Source: Burhinus oedicnemus (Eukaryota; Chordata; Aves; Charadriiformes; Burhinidae). Taken from it: 64,000 nt of DNA. Location: the NCBI GenBank assembly GCA_008921705.1, contig VFFE01007635.1, positions 188,417-252,416 of the forward strand, in the 5' to 3' direction. Shown here one piece after another: positions 35,101 through 50,100 of the stretch. Under the pieces are notes generated by a model. That model ran no database searches, was not told the DNA's origin, and saw only the letters and a program-made list of their open reading frames with translations. Position numbers and translations under genes: made by a program. How positions within the stretch are numbered: the stretch's first letter is position 1; every line of letters begins with the position of its first letter.

Positions 35101-38100
35101 TTGTTCATTGTCATGTCTGAAGATGTGCCTCCTTGCCTGTCTCAGTGATGTTTGCTGTGGGAACAGGCCTTCACTTGCTTTTTCATGAGTATTTTGGTAC
35201 TTCTGCCATTTCGTATGCACTAATGTAACAACATTAGATTACTCTTTGGAATTGAATATAGATCAAAGGACAGCCTTCTGTGGCTTCAGCTAGCAGTCTC
35301 AGAACAGGTACTAAATCCACATCATTTCTGACTTGGATGGGTAAAGTATCGCATGCAGTGCACCAAACTTGTGGTCTAGATGAGTCTCCGTAATGCTGCT
35401 GCACAGGTTCCTTTGGGTGACTGTTTTGCCTGAGAAAGCAGGAACTGCACAGACAACCATGGAAATTACAGATGGAAAAGACCCCTTTAATAGGACCTGT
35501 TTTGTTCTCTGGTTTGTGCAACTCCCAACAGCGGTATTGGAGTTGGCTTGGTTAAGCGTGACAGAAATCAAACACTAGAGGTAGCGTATGAGTGATTTCA
35601 AGGTAGTTAGTACTTGTGGGTTGGTGGCACATAGCTGCCATAGGGCTGCAGAGCTTGTGTTATCTTTGCAGAAGCCTGCTGTCTCATAACAGTCAGTTTT
35701 GAAGTGGAAGATGACAAGAAAAGCAATCCTGGCACTGCCATAGTTTCGGTTCCTGCAGTTTCCCTGGCTTCCAAATAAACATTGTTTTCAAAAAATGTGA
35801 AGTCTGAAGACCCATATGTGAGACACTTGCTCTGTTTGTTAAACATGGTGCTTGTTAAAGCATTGAGGCAGCTGTCTGACAAATGAAGATTGGGAGCTGT
35901 TGCCTCGTGGCTTTGCTGGTACTGTTGTATTTATTGGAGCTGGGGAGGAGGGGCTTTCTGTCATTATCTGTTATACTGTCATCTTAATGAATACTTTGGG
36001 GTTTTTTTCTACATTATCCCAGGTCATGAGCAAAGTAAAAGCATATTCTGCCTGTACTCTGTGTCTGTGTGTTGCTGTTTAATCTCTCTGGTAAGACTGG
36101 TGGGAGCTGCCTTCACTGGCCTTTTTGTCAGGGCTGGTGAGTATTGTTTGGAGTCGGTGATGTGCTCAGGATGGTGCTACAAGGCAGTTCTGCTGGCACT
36201 TGCAACTTCGGAAAGTTGCATGTAAAAGAACATGTTCAGTGAAGAAATCTCAGTGACAGGACAAACGTGCAAGCTAAGGATATCATCTCTATAGAATCTG
36301 TTACAGAGAAGTAACGTGCCTTCTGGGTGCGTTTGCTTACAAACCATTTACTCACTGAAAAGATGGCTTTTCTGAATGACAAGAAGGCATGGGGCCAAAC
36401 TTTGCAACCTCACCTGATGGCTGTCACCTGGAGTGGCAGCATCACAGTATGCCTGTGGCACTAATAGAGCTGTTGACAACCTCCAACAGAAATGTATATA
36501 AACTTTTTTGTGTTTTAAACTATGATTAGAAACACTGTTTCCTTTCAGTGTCTCCTGTTATTCAGGGCTTTGCTCCATGTTTCATGTGCAAGTAGTTGTA
36601 GGTGAGCTGTTAACTGAGGTTTTTGTAGGAACACTGTTTGCTGCAAGTCTTGCTGCTCCGGCATTTGGCCGTCTTGTTTGCGTCTGCTGCAAACCCAAAC
36701 TCTGAAGTCAACTTGATAAAGACAAGGACCTGTTGGAGCAGGTCCAGAGGAGGCCACGAAGATGATCCGAGGGCTGGAGCACCTCTGCTGTGAGGACAGG
36801 CTGAGGGAGCTGGGGTGAACCCGGAGAAAAGAAGGTTCTAGGGAGAGCTTAGAGCCCCTTCCAGTACCTAAAGGGGCTCCAGGAAAGCTGGGGAGGGACT
36901 CTGGATCAGGGAGTGGAGTGATAGGATGAAGGGGAATGGTTTTAAACTGAGAGAGGGATGATTTAGTTGAGATCTAAGGAAGAAGTATTTTTACAATGAG
37001 GGTGGTGAAACACTGGCCCGGGTTGCCCAGAGAGATGGTAGATGCTTCATTCCTGGAAACATTCAAGGCCAGGTTGGACGGGGCTCTGAGCAACCTGATC
37101 GAGGTGAAGATGTCCCTGCCCATGGCAGGGGGGTTGGACTAGATGGCCTTTAAAGGTCCCTTCCCACCCAAACCATTCTATGGTTACATGATGCATAAAT
37201 CAAACATTTAACTGTAGCAAATGCAAGCACTGCAGAGTTGCTTGAATTGTTAATGCCGCAGAAGTTCTGCATCTTGCTTGACTGACTTAGCTGCTTGTAT
37301 AGCAAGGGCCAGCTTGTGTTCATGTGTCTCCTCTGTGGAAAAACACATCTCTCTTTGATTTCTAACTGTGCTGAGGAGGTTTGCATTCCTCCCTCTGTCT
37401 TCACCTTTGAGGGAGTTTTCAGGTCCACACAACCAGTATAGCCGCTTCCTTTACTTAGCAAAGAAGAAAATACACATTACTGTGTTTTTTTCTTAGCTGG
37501 AGGGTAGCGTAGGTGGGAATGAGGAGACATTCATGCCACAATGACAGTAAATGTGTGGGGGAGGTATTGATCAAGTCTGTGTCTGCATCTTTCTGCCAGA
37601 TGGCTTGTGCCAAGAAGAGTTTTCAGCCCTGGGAGAAGGAGGGGGGAAGCGTGGGGCTGTGAATTAAGGTGGGAGTTGGTTTAAATGGAAAGTGTGACTT
37701 GAAAAATGACACTTAATGTCTGGTAGACACTGCAATAAGGAAGGGCAAGTCCAGCTGAGCAATCTCCAGTAAATTTCTATTTTGTCTGTGTTAAAACATG
37801 GATGTTGTCTGTTGCAACAGCTGCTGGTAATGTATGCAAGGATGAATTTCTGAACTGGGAGGTTCCTTTGGAAGTTTCAGGAGACATGTACAGGGCTTTT
37901 TTAACACTATAAAGCACCAAACAAGCCAAGTGGCTTTCCTTGAAAGGAAATACGTTTTTAATTTTGGAGTTTGAATGAAAATTATGAACAGAATAAAAAG
38001 GCCTACCTTAGTCCATAGTAAATGGTACTGTACTCGTGCTTCTACCAAAAGTTTTGCTTCCCTTTATCCTTTTGAAACTGCCAGAAAAAGATTCAAGTTA

Positions 38101-41100
38101 ATGGAAATGCTTAGTTGACTTGAACATCTTAAAAGAAGAGACTTTGGGTTTATCAGTCAGTCAAGAGAGCAAGATGCCTTTTCCAGGAAAGGGGAAAAAA
38201 AAATTGTTGTAGTTCTTCAGAGATTTCAGCTTTTCATCTTCTTAATTCTGCTCTGCAATCAGTCATGGTAGAGGTCACAAAATAATAATTAAAAAAAAAT
38301 AAATCACATGTTGACAGATAGGTGATGGAAGTTGTATTTATACAATAGCTCTGTTACAAATTAGATCATCAACTTAATGTCTGCATTAACTGTAACTTTT
38401 TATAAACATTTGCAAGGAGCTGGACTGATCGGGGCGAACACTGGGATAAGATAAGGAGATAAAACGGTGGAGGCTGCGTTACATGCTGGAGGTAGCTGCT
38501 TGCTCAGCTTCAGAGACGGAGAAACAAAGTGCTAGGTTCAAGTTCTGTGTCTAAAGAAAAAAGTGCCTGAAAATGTTGATGCTACAAGTTTGGAGTTTGT
38601 GACAATAAAACAATTTGAAGTTTCTAATGTGACTTACGGCCTATAACACATTCTTGTTCAATAAAAAAAGTATGCCTTTAAATCTTCTGATTAACTTTAC
38701 AACATCTTGCAGTTACATCTGTACATTTTGTTGTCAGAAGTTTAAAGAAAGCCTGATTTTATGTTTTCTAAATCAGATTTCTGTTTCCATCTATAGTTTG
38801 CGCCGAGTCAGAAATCAAAGGGGAAATATAATAAATAGAAAATGCCTTTTTTTTTTTTTCAAAATCTTAAATCTCCCACTGTAGATAGCTTCTATTCTGA
38901 ATAAATTTAGTGACCATTTAAACTAAATGATAAATGTCAGCAGGTGCAGAGCGCTTCTGGTTGGGAATGCTTCAAATTAGCAATGGAAAATTAGCTTCAC
39001 TTCAATTTCTTTAGAAGGATAACAAGTAACTACTGAAAACTGAGATGGGAATTGAAGATTTCAGTTGAAAGTTTTGCTGGCTAAGTTTTACAATGGTCAA
39101 AATGTTTTTATTTCTTCTTTGGTTGTTTTTGTTCGTTTTTTTTAGTTTAGTTTTTCTTTTTCTTTTTTTTTTTTAATAATCTGATTTAGATGCCCTTCCT
39201 TAGCTTGGGGGTATATCCTTAGCTCTACCAGGGAACAAGGCTGTAAATTCCTGCTTATAACATGCGTATAACACTTGGTAGCTATAAACTCTAGTTTACA
39301 GCAGCATAGATCTCCATTCTGTATAATGTTCAGATGAGCTTTTTAGAGAACACTACAATATTACTTGTTTTGCAGCGGGGACTCCTCTTCGGGCAGCTTG
39401 CAATCTGCACTCTGGATTTGCTCCTCTGTGGTCTCCCACATATACATGAGCACTAGGGAGGTAACGAGTTATTTGTGTTAGAGGCTTGCAAGGTGGAGGT
39501 TGCTTTTTCCTGCTGTTGCAGGGTGGGTGTATTCTTTAGATATGAGTTGACTAATATCCTATATATGATGATTTTTATTTATTGAACAGATAAAATTAGA
39601 TGCTGTGATTCTCCCAGGACTTCAAAGAGTAGCAATGGAAAGACTGGGGACATTTGGTGCAGCAGGGGCCTGATTCTGCAGTGCTGTTGTGCAGTCGTCT
39701 AAGCCTGTTTAGAGCAAGTACATAACACTGAATAATTGTTTTATGTGGTGTTTAGGGCTAAATATCCAACTTATCCTTGCTTTGTGTGGCTATGAAAGGA
39801 AGTGCAAGGTGTTAGAAAACAGACCTCTCAATTCACATGAAGGGTATGCAGTTAAGGTTTATTAATATAATAATGAGATGCTTCTTATGTAGGAAATCTG
39901 TTCCCCTTGTGGGTTTCAGAAAGCTGAGATCAACTGAAGATCAAAAATAAAGACAAAAGTGGTTTTTGAATAAAGCATTGTGCTGCATGTGTGTTCCTTC
40001 TTTGTGTTCCGTGAAAATAACACTGTAATGTAGAGGAATGGGGGTAGGCTCTTTATTCCATGGTACCAGATAAAAGAAGCTTAGATATAAGATGAAGATT
40101 CTTGTGAGGATGGAGTAAATTCTTGTCTCTTAATCAGTAAAGAGGGTGTTTTTGTGGACCGAGGCACACATTTTTAATATGTAATAATTCTTCTTTTCTA
40201 TATTAGTGGTTCTTACACAGAAGACTTCTAAATATCATTTTTTTGGTCTGAGAAAATGAACTCTCATTTTGTAAGGAAACATAACACACTTAGCATTGTT
40301 GAGAGTTGGTATGAACTAGAATCATCACACTTATTCTGTTTTATAGCAGCTTGAAATTTGTTCTGAATACGAAATAACACATAGCAAAAACTTGAGAACT
40401 TATTCATATTAGTTGTGTGTCTCAGTATAAAGGGTTTGACATAGTACATACAATCAGTACAGTTTGCATATCAGTGGTTTTTTAGTTTTCACTTGTACCT
40501 CTGAAAAGAAGTTCTGTGGACCTCTAACATCCTTACACAAGTATCAGCTCTATTAAAAACTGTAATCAGGAAGTACTGAGAGTTGGATGTTTAAAATATC
40601 TTAAAAAAAATGGAAGGATCTGCTTAAACTACACTCCTACCCTACTATAGAGAGTGGGGAATTACACTTTAGATGGAAAACTATGGCCCCGAACTAGAGC
40701 ATTTTGACAAGTCTCTAAGCTGGAGCCTTTCGTCGGTTTTCACATTTCAGGACTGCTGTGAGGGTGTTCGCACATCAGAAATAAACTGTGGCTTTGCCTG
40801 TGGAAGGGCAAATGCTGTTTTTCTTACTTGCTACATCTGTGTTTCAACAAAGCAAGCATCAACTGTGGCAAATAGCAACTGAAGGGCTGCTCATAATACA
40901 AAAGACAAATTCATGCAACACAAACTTTGTTTAGCAGCTGCCTGTGCGCTGACTTGTAATGGATGCAGGAGGAGATAAACAAAGGGGAAGGGTTGGAGGG
41001 TGGCTGGGCTGGCCCTGTCTCTGGGGCCAGGCGCTTTTCTCCTGCAGCTTGGACCTGGTGTTAATCTTGTTGAAGTGGCATCTTTCAATTCCCCCTGTGC

Positions 41101-44100
41101 TCAGAGCTGGGCAGGAGTTCAGGTCCCCACCACCCCTGTGTCTGGGAGCAGCAAGTTGTATTTCTCTTGGTTTCTCCAGATGCTGTTCTCTGAGAGCAGC
41201 CATCTCCCTTTTCATGAAATACCTAAGCAGTGGTGAAGCAGACCTTTCTATAGCAAGCACTGTGCCTTAATATTTAACCTGATGCAACTGAAGCACGAAG
41301 CTGCTGTCTTTGCTTATCCTGAGAGGAACTATCTGCTGTACTTACCTGAGACAGGTATTTCACAGCTCTCTCCACAGTGGCCTGCAAATACACTAAATTT
41401 ATCATCCAGTTCCCTCCTCTTCAAGTCTTCTGTGTGTATGTACGTGTCTGTCTTTTTTTTCCTGGCACACTTGCTGGTCAGAAATTGTTCTTTTTCCCCT
41501 CTGTGTAAATAGGACCTCATATTCTAGCAGTCCCGGCCCCAGCAGTGAAGTCATGCTCCTCCGCATTTGTCCGTGCATATTTAAGAACAGCCTTTGGCCC
41601 GGGGTTTGAACATGCGTGGTGCTTTTTCTAAAGATTCAGGCACATGTGGTCGTTGTGGCAAAAAGATTTTGAAACCGCTCTTCTTTACTTTATATAGCAC
41701 AAAAGCAACATGGACCAATTAATAAACTAAAAGAGGCAATTCTATGGGTTGCGGGGCTTTTGAGCTTTAATTAGAGACTCTGGGCCATCCACAATGACTT
41801 TCTGTTGCCTGTGGGTTTTTTGCCTTGAAGATGTGAGTATCTGCTCTAGTATTCTGCTCCAGGGGTCTTTCCTCTCCATCCTGTGTCCTGGATGGTGAAC
41901 AACTCGTGCTTTAATCTGCACTGTGTTGTGGGAGGTGATCTGGCATCAGCCTTATTTGGAGATCAGGATCTTTACAAGAGCTGCCCTGTTCCACGTTTTC
42001 CATTTCAGTGATCTTCCTGGATGGTAACTGTTCATCCGCAAACACTGACTGAAGTAGATGATTAACATTTAATAACACAGTTATAGGAGCTATATGCCAG
42101 AGCCTTGGCAGGAGAAGTTGGATTTCTCATGGATTCATTCACTGGGACAAGAATTTAACAATTACCCAGCGTATATAAATTTCACAAGTCATTGTGCCTT
42201 CTATCTTTCTGGATGTGTTTGAAGAGCCTTGTTTAGGAAACAACGTCTTGTAATTTGTCATTTACTTTTCCTTTTTAAATGCCCAACATGAAAAATTCAA
42301 TTTTCCTTTGCTAGGTCACTTCCTCATTCCTTCCCTCTCCTCAACCCTGTCAAAACCTCGACCAGGTTTCCCATTTGCATTTTGTCTTTAGAGCAGGGGT
42401 TGTGATGTGTAGTTAATAGGTAAGAGAAATGATAGAAATCTGGTTTGGCCTGTGGGAAAAGCCTGTAATGCGTTAAAAGTTGAGACCTGCGGAGAGCGCA
42501 CAGTAATGTAGCTATAGAAGGGTGACAGCTTACATCACCTGGGGACCTGCCTCAAATGTAGTTTCTCACTGGGCTGAAACTGGCAACACACCATTGTCAT
42601 ACTGGTGTGTGTGCTTAACCTGGGCCTCACGTTGAAAACTTCCTTGTTCTTGCGTTGGGAGTGCAAGTGCCAGCTTTGGAGTTGGAAGCAGTGTCCCACA
42701 GCTGATGAAAATGTTGGGAGACAATAAAATAGCTCTCTCCGTAGTGGGTTATATGATAAAAGCAGAAATGGGAAATGGCACTCATCAAATCTGTAGATTT
42801 ATTATATTCTGCTGGTGCTTATGAGAGCGTAAGCCAACGCTGTTCTTTGTGGAGCAGTGAAGTATGCCTGCAGTTTAGGTGAGAAGCAGTTTTGCTCAGT
42901 AGGGGTCGGTTTATGTGCACATACACGTATATGAGATTTGGCCCCTTTATCTCTGAGGGGCTTTCAGTTGCGCCGGGCAGCGGCAGATCTGCATGCTGCA
43001 AGCAGAAGAGGCAAGGGTGTTGTGGTTGGAAGTCACAGCCTGCTTTTCCAGAAGGGATTTCATCGTATCTTTCTGTGTCAAACGTGACTTTAGTTTTGAA
43101 CTATCAGCCCTTGCTTTTCTTTTCATCTTTCTTGCGTGAGTCGTAAATGACAGCTCACTTGAAAACTGATTTTCCCTCTCTTCAGCGCAGTAATTCAGAG
43201 CTGCAAAAATCACCCGGTGGGGCACGGTTCTGGAGACAGTCATCTTACTGTTTTTATGGGCTCCTCAAAAATCTGGAATTATATTCCGGGAACATAATGT
43301 TAATCAGATGACTTTTAAAGGTCTTGAACTGATCAAGAAAGTCAGTATCGTTTTAATTATCCCCAGACAACGTTTTACAGAAGTGGTGTTTACACTCTGA
43401 ATATACGTGTACATCAGTAGCTTTAGGAGAGAGAAAATGAAGAACAGAAGGCTGGAGCAAGAAAGTCAGGTGAATTTCTGGTTCCTACTTTGTGTTAGAA
43501 AAGAAACAAAAAGATGATGTATTGGAAAGACATTTGAAAGGAGCCCGCTGAAGGTGATTTAAGCTCACTTGCTTGTAGCTGAAAGAGGGAGAGGGATGTA
43601 GCCTTGGGCTAGAGGTGTAAGAGCAAGTCTGTTTTCAGTCTCCCTTTCTGCTAGCACCCACCCACGCATGCACGCTTGCCAGTCCCCTTGAGGCAGCAGT
43701 GTCTTTGCATTTGTCTTTCTCGTTGGCATGTGGGGTACAGGATTGCTGCGTGACTGTGACTGCAGCATACGCTGTGATGACACATCCTGCACCCAGCAGA
43801 TGGTAGGGGAAGAGGAGTTTTGTCTGGCAGTTTCTGTGCTTTGAGAACAGATCACTAGCACAAGAACTTGAGATGTTTGCTTTCTTTATTTGCTGTGGCT
43901 CACTGGAGCAAGCAATTGCCCTCGTGTGTCTGAGATGTTCTTTCAACTTCCTAAATACACGTAGATTCTCTCAATGTATCACTCTGTACAGGTGTGGGCA
44001 AGTCCCATCGAAGGCTGTTGTGATCCGGCAACTTGGGCTGTTTGCTTCTAATGTTCCTTTTCTCCTGGAGGGAGGCTGCCAGATACCACATCTAAAAAAG

Positions 44101-47100
44101 AAACCGTAAACACCAATGAGGTTTTCAGGGAGGGGGGGGAGTTGCCACCTGGTATCTTCTAGTGGAGAAGCAATCTTGGATTTGATTGTTTCATTTGATC
44201 TAATAGTTAAAACCAGAAATGATGCGAAGAGGAAAATAACCCTAACTCCCTTTCTGTGGGAGACAAGGCTGTCTTCTAATGGGGTAACAGTAATGTCACG
44301 TCTCCATCTTCTGCTGTGACCTGAGTGCTCGGCAAGCGTATTACTTAACTTCTGCGGGCAACTGAAATTCCACCCTAATGTTTCTTGCTGCAGGGTACCT
44401 TAGAAGATAAACGTGGAATTTCTTTGCATCCTAAGAGTACATCTTTTTGTGGCAGCTCCAGATTCTGTCAGTGCTTTTAATTTCTTTTGTAATACCAGTT
44501 ATCAGAGGTTTATATCAAAGTTGCGAAAGTTTTCTTTGGGATGACACTGGGCATCTTACCGAGGAATTTTGTGCAAGGATTTTTTTGGTAGTTTGAAAAA
44601 CAATTGGCCCTGGATATGACTGCCAAGAATTAACAGAACTTTGCTGTACATTTGTGATGATCCCCAAAGAACTTTTGGCTTTAATTTGTACGACAACTGA
44701 GGAAAGTGGATCCCCAGCTCTTGTTGGCATTGACTTGAAATTGGGCACTTTCCTCTAGCGAGGACATAGGAAAATCGTAGTCTTAATTTTTAGATAGAAA
44801 CGTTGAAGCTACTAGTATGTATGAGCAAGAAACTTTCTCCCTCTATAGAGAAAAATAAACCTAAACCAAGCTGGTTTTATTTAGAAATGGAAAAAAACAG
44901 TTTCTTAGTACGGACCGAATTTCTCCTGTCGTTCCCATGTAAAGAGCTTTCTGTCTCATTGCAGTACAGTATCAATTGATAGGCAAATGAGTCAGGACAA
45001 ATGAAACAACCTGGTTTAGATGGATCTGTATAACACAGAATGACACCGAATATATAAAAGATAGTTTGGATGTGATCTTTTCAACTGAATCTCAAAATAC
45101 TGGACAAGTCTATTAAGGTTGAGCTTTGCGTCTTGATAGCTGAATAGTCACGTAGGCAGCAAAAAAGGACCTTTAGTATTGAAAAGCAGGACTTGGCGCT
45201 GTCTGGTTCAGGGGTCAAAGCAGAACTACTTGGACTGGCAAAGCCTATAAATGTTTGTCCTATGTCCTCTTCCTTTAGGTGTGCTTCCAGGGAGACAGCT
45301 GGGAGAAACAGCAAAAGCTATGGAGAAAGGCTGCCGGTAGGGGAATTGGTGGGACTTCTGTCTGCCCCTACGTGCCAGAGAGCTCACTGGAGAAGCAGCT
45401 TTGCTCTATACTAGTACCAGGCTACCTTGCACGTTTGCCAGCCCAGGATGTGTCCGAGACCTTGTTCTTCATCCTCAAAACATCTTGGGTGAAGAAGTTA
45501 CGAGGAACTGGTGAATGTCTGCTCAGTCTTTTGAAATAGATCACTAGCGTTTTAATCAATCCTTAGGCAAAATTGGACTACTTTGTCTTGACAGTGGTCC
45601 CATGTGGAATTTCTCAGGTTCCAGGTTGGTTTCATGTATTTCTTTTTCTTTTTTTTTTTTTTTTTCCCCTTGAATCACTCATGTCCCCATCAGAAATGCA
45701 AGTGTAAAATCCCCTCACCGTTACAGTTGTTGCACAGGCTTGTTAAATTAATTGATTCAAAGTTGTCCAGGATAAATCATTCTCTGAGCCTTTTCAGTAA
45801 ATATTAGCTCTCCAGTTGTTGCTATTGTAACTGCTGAGTTTCACAAGGAGCCTAAGGTATTCCTTGGTGCTTTCCGGAAGACGTATAATAGATGGAAAAA
45901 ATCCCAAATATGAAGCTCTTCCAGATGGGTGCATTGATTTTATATCACTGCTCAGATCTGTCAGCCTTGAAAGCGGCTATAAAGAGAGCCACGTGATGCT
46001 GTGATGCTCTGAAGTTTATGATGCTAGGATGTCTGTATTTCTGCCATGCATATTAAGTAGCTTCTAGTGGGAATACATACAACAGACTTCCATTGGAAGA
46101 CCGCTGTAATTCTCCTAGTGCTGTGATTTATTGTTGAGCCGTAGATTAAGGAGACCCGTTAGGATAAAATACTCAGTGCTTACTCAATTTTGTAATCATT
46201 ATAGATACTTCAGAATCATTCAGTAATGAATCCTCTAAGTAACCCTGTGAGCTCAGCATCAGAAGTATCTTTATATTACCTGCTGGAGTACTACGGCGAA
46301 GGGAGAGTCCTAAGCATTTTCTGACACCCTTAACTGTGTTTCTGAGGATCAGTGAGGGGAAAAAAGCTCTCTCTCCTCCCCCAAATGATAAACCCTGAAA
46401 ATGATTTCTTCCTGTATTAATATGAAGAATTTTAAGCCAGGTGTTTCATGACTCAAAAAAATTAAGAAGTTTCATAAACTGTTTTCCTGTGTGTTTTATG
46501 GAGATCAAAATAAAACTTTTCGCAGGTTCAAAATTGGGAAATTTTAATTTAGGTTTCATACTGAGCATAAATTTTCAGTGACATCAACAGGAGCTGAAAG
46601 TTAGGGTCTTGCAGCGAGATGACAAAGATGAGAAATTTTGGACCTTGCAGCTATATACATACTCTTTTATTTATCTCAGTTGCCAAACTAGAAATCTTAT
46701 TTCTAATGGGAATGTAGTCTCCCTGAAAATTTTAACCTTTTCATTTCCTGGAAAATCATCTGTTGTACTACATTAATAGATTTGGACATAGTCGTGGGAA
46801 TAAATGACTTTTGGGTGCTTAGCCAGCACGAGACCAATATGCTGTAAGTCAAGTCTTTTGTGGTTCATGGATATTCATATTTTCAGAGGAACTACAGGTC
46901 AGTTGTCTAGTTATGAACTTGAAAACCTGCGCTGATTTAGACAAAGTTGTCATTACTGACACACTAGTAGCCAGTTCTGAGTTAGTGGATGCAGTAAATC
47001 CTTTTATTGAGCCTGGTAGAGTGGTTTCAGGTGAAAACATGAGCAAACTTGTTAGCAGTTTCTTTCCTACATTTTTTTGCAGTTTTATAGATTCCTCTAT

Positions 47101-50100
47101 ATATGTAAAAAGCCCGATTTTCTTGAGTATTTAAGGAATTAATTTATAGTTAAATTCTCAATATAAGAGAGTAAAGGGAACTTACTACATTTTTATTCCG
47201 TGGATTTTTTTGCTTGTTTTAAGGAATCAGAATTTTAGAAGCGTTCCATTTTGAAAACTGAGGTTCGATTTTAAATTGGAGGCACTTAAAAATTGTATCT
47301 ACTCCTTTCTGTCTCAATTTCTCCGTGAAACTGGGGGATCATCATGCTTATGGAAAGGGAACCTAAAAGTGCCTCAATCTGCTGTTGTGGGGAAACCTTC
47401 TAAAACAAAGGTGAATTATGTGCTTCTATTGAGTGACCTAAGGAGTAAATCTTAAGTCTCTCTTCCGTGTTTTATTTAAAACAAAGATTCCCAGAATGAA
47501 ACAATAAACTTAATGAAAATCTGTTTAAAATTTAATGAAATCCTTAGGACAAAACAAAGTCTAATACGTTGCTTTCAAAGACATCTGGAGACATCATATT
47601 AGATAAAATAGAACTAACTGAGGTACAGTCAAATAGAAATTGAGCAGAATTTGTCCCACAATTTAATTTTGCGTTTCCTTGGCAAATAAAGTGAAATCTC
47701 TTTATGTGCTTATTACAGACAAAGATAAGCAACAGACCAGGGAAAAACTGAGCTGCGGTGTTACAGGGCAAGAGAGGTGTGTGCTCCCTCTGCCCACGAG
47801 CACTTTGTATGTGTGTTCAGCGCGTGCGACTCGTCTGTCATCACAAACGGACTATGTGTGCGTTAGGGAAACTCAGTGCTGTCAGACTGATTTAGGGAGG
47901 AATCTTATATTACAGACTTTCTTTTGAGAATGTAAACATTATCAGGAACATCTTGGCTTTTCTGCTAGAAATTACAGGCAAAGCATTGAAAGGAATAATA
48001 AGGCATTGTGCTGGAAGCGCAGTTGAAGCGTGCTGTAGCACAAGGGGCTGTGTTTTGCCTTGACAGGTTTTTAAATGGGAAGGCGATCCCACTTCCTATA
48101 AGAGGGAAAATGCAAGCGTGGTACGTGGGAGAGCTGCAGACCTTTGTCTCTTCTATGTTTATGCTATGTTTCATCAACGGCATGTTCCATGCTTGAATGC
48201 CACGTCCTGGCACAGGTCTCTACCTGTTCTGGTTTAAGCAGAATGCTGTCATCGTAGTCCTGTTAATCTTGAGCAAGACGAAGGTGACACTGTGGTACGT
48301 AACATAATGTGGAGGTTTCCTGTCAAGACCCTGTTTGTAGCTGTAAATGAACGTGGCCGTAAGCCCCGTTATCTAACAGCAGTACATCTTGCAACTGCAG
48401 AAGTTTGGGCATGACTGCAGTGTAGTGTTTTGCTATATTTTTTTTTAAATGCTGTAATTTTACTTCCTAAGAGGTTTTTGGATGCTTGAATATAATACGC
48501 TATGTATGTGACGTGTGATTGACAAGGTAAAATGAGGGCATATCCCTGACGACACAGGCTAGCTGAGACACATTGGCACGGTAAAGAGCAGAGCTCAGTT
48601 TAAAATCTTTTACCTCTGTTTTTTGCTGTCTGGCCCATTAATACTTTGACACTTCTGAGCAGACTTAATTAAGACAACACTGATCCTAGTGTTTCTTTTG
48701 GAAGATGATATGGCCTAACAACCCTGTGGCTGTCCGACTTTGGTATTGTGCAGCTTAGGGCTTCTCTTAGTACTTTTAGCAACGGCCTTGTCCCATAAGG
48801 TCATGGGATCCTTCCCGGTGAGTTTCAGAAGGATTTGCTGGCTGTAGAAGATTGGTGAGACCTCTGGATCTCGTCACTCTTCAGAGAGGAGCGTGCTGGA
48901 GTTATCACAGATACTTCCATCTCCTCTGACCTGCCCTTATTGCAATGCATAAATATCTTTTTGTGGGGGAAGATCTAAGCTCACAAGATGTGAGAGCGTC
49001 AGTTCTCCTTCTTGCTTCAGGCAGAGAAATATCTGTGAGATCAGAGGCAAGCTTCTTGAAATCCCTAGGAAAAGCATCGTCCATGATATTTTGCATCCTG
49101 GGAGTGAGCTGCGCAGTTAAGCTGCTTTTCTTGCTATGATTAGCATCCTGTGTGTTGTCCAGTTATCCAGTTGGCATGGCATTTCTGTCTAGTAATACCT
49201 GGATGTGGGTACCCCGTGTGTCATGCTGTATGTACCTGTCCAGGCTGTCAGACGCATTAATTTGTAATATGAAGCCCTCTCGTGAGCATTTTTAAATTAT
49301 TATTATGGTGTTGATTTCCCTAATAAAAATAGGAAGTTTTAGTATCAAAAATAAATTGGGAACGATGCTTGCTAAGCAGAATATGTTTGCTGGGCTTCCA
49401 CTGCTTATCAGCAAGGTATCAGCAAGCAGTGCTTGATGCTTTCGAGTGTGTGGCTTTGTTAGGAATCTGCAAGACGCAGGCAGCTCCGATTTAGAAAGTG
49501 GCCTCAGCCTGTCTGTTGTTAGGCTTATTTCAATGTAGAAGCTTAACAGTTCTTTGATAGGTGAAGTGTGGTTTATTAGACCCTTCTCTAATATTAATGT
49601 CTAGTACAGTGGGCCACAGCAGTTTGTTAATATATGACAATTTCCTTCCTTTTAGTCTTGCATTTGAATATGCATTTTGTTTTGCAGGTACCAGCAAGGG
49701 GGCTGATCTGATCTTCAAGGTCATATCTTTTACTCTGCATCCTGTTTACACAGATGCCTTCTTTAGGCTCTACAAATAGCCGATAAATCTACATGTTGAG
49801 ACTGAGGAGATGATAATTTCTCATATGGCAGCTTCAATAAGTAACCTTCTTGTTAAAATCAGCAGCAGTGCTGTCTATGTAAGAGCTGCAATGAGGTCTC
49901 TATACTTAATATTTTCAGTGCATTCTGTATGATGCCAGCATGTTTTTAACCTTACTGAAGTCATTTCATGCTTCTGTAATTCATTGGCTTTTTAGTGTAT
50001 TTATAGAAGCTATTTTTTCAAGCACTGCAGTAGGAATGATGAGAGCATCTGGTTAAATCCATCACATCTTGTAGAACAACCTCTTAATGGTTATTCTCAG

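Noticed and set aside
46230..46330. Possible fourth MIR fragment (TAACCCTGTGAGCTCAG...)
   Set aside because: Only one short block resembles MIR, and the following order of motifs is not maintained.
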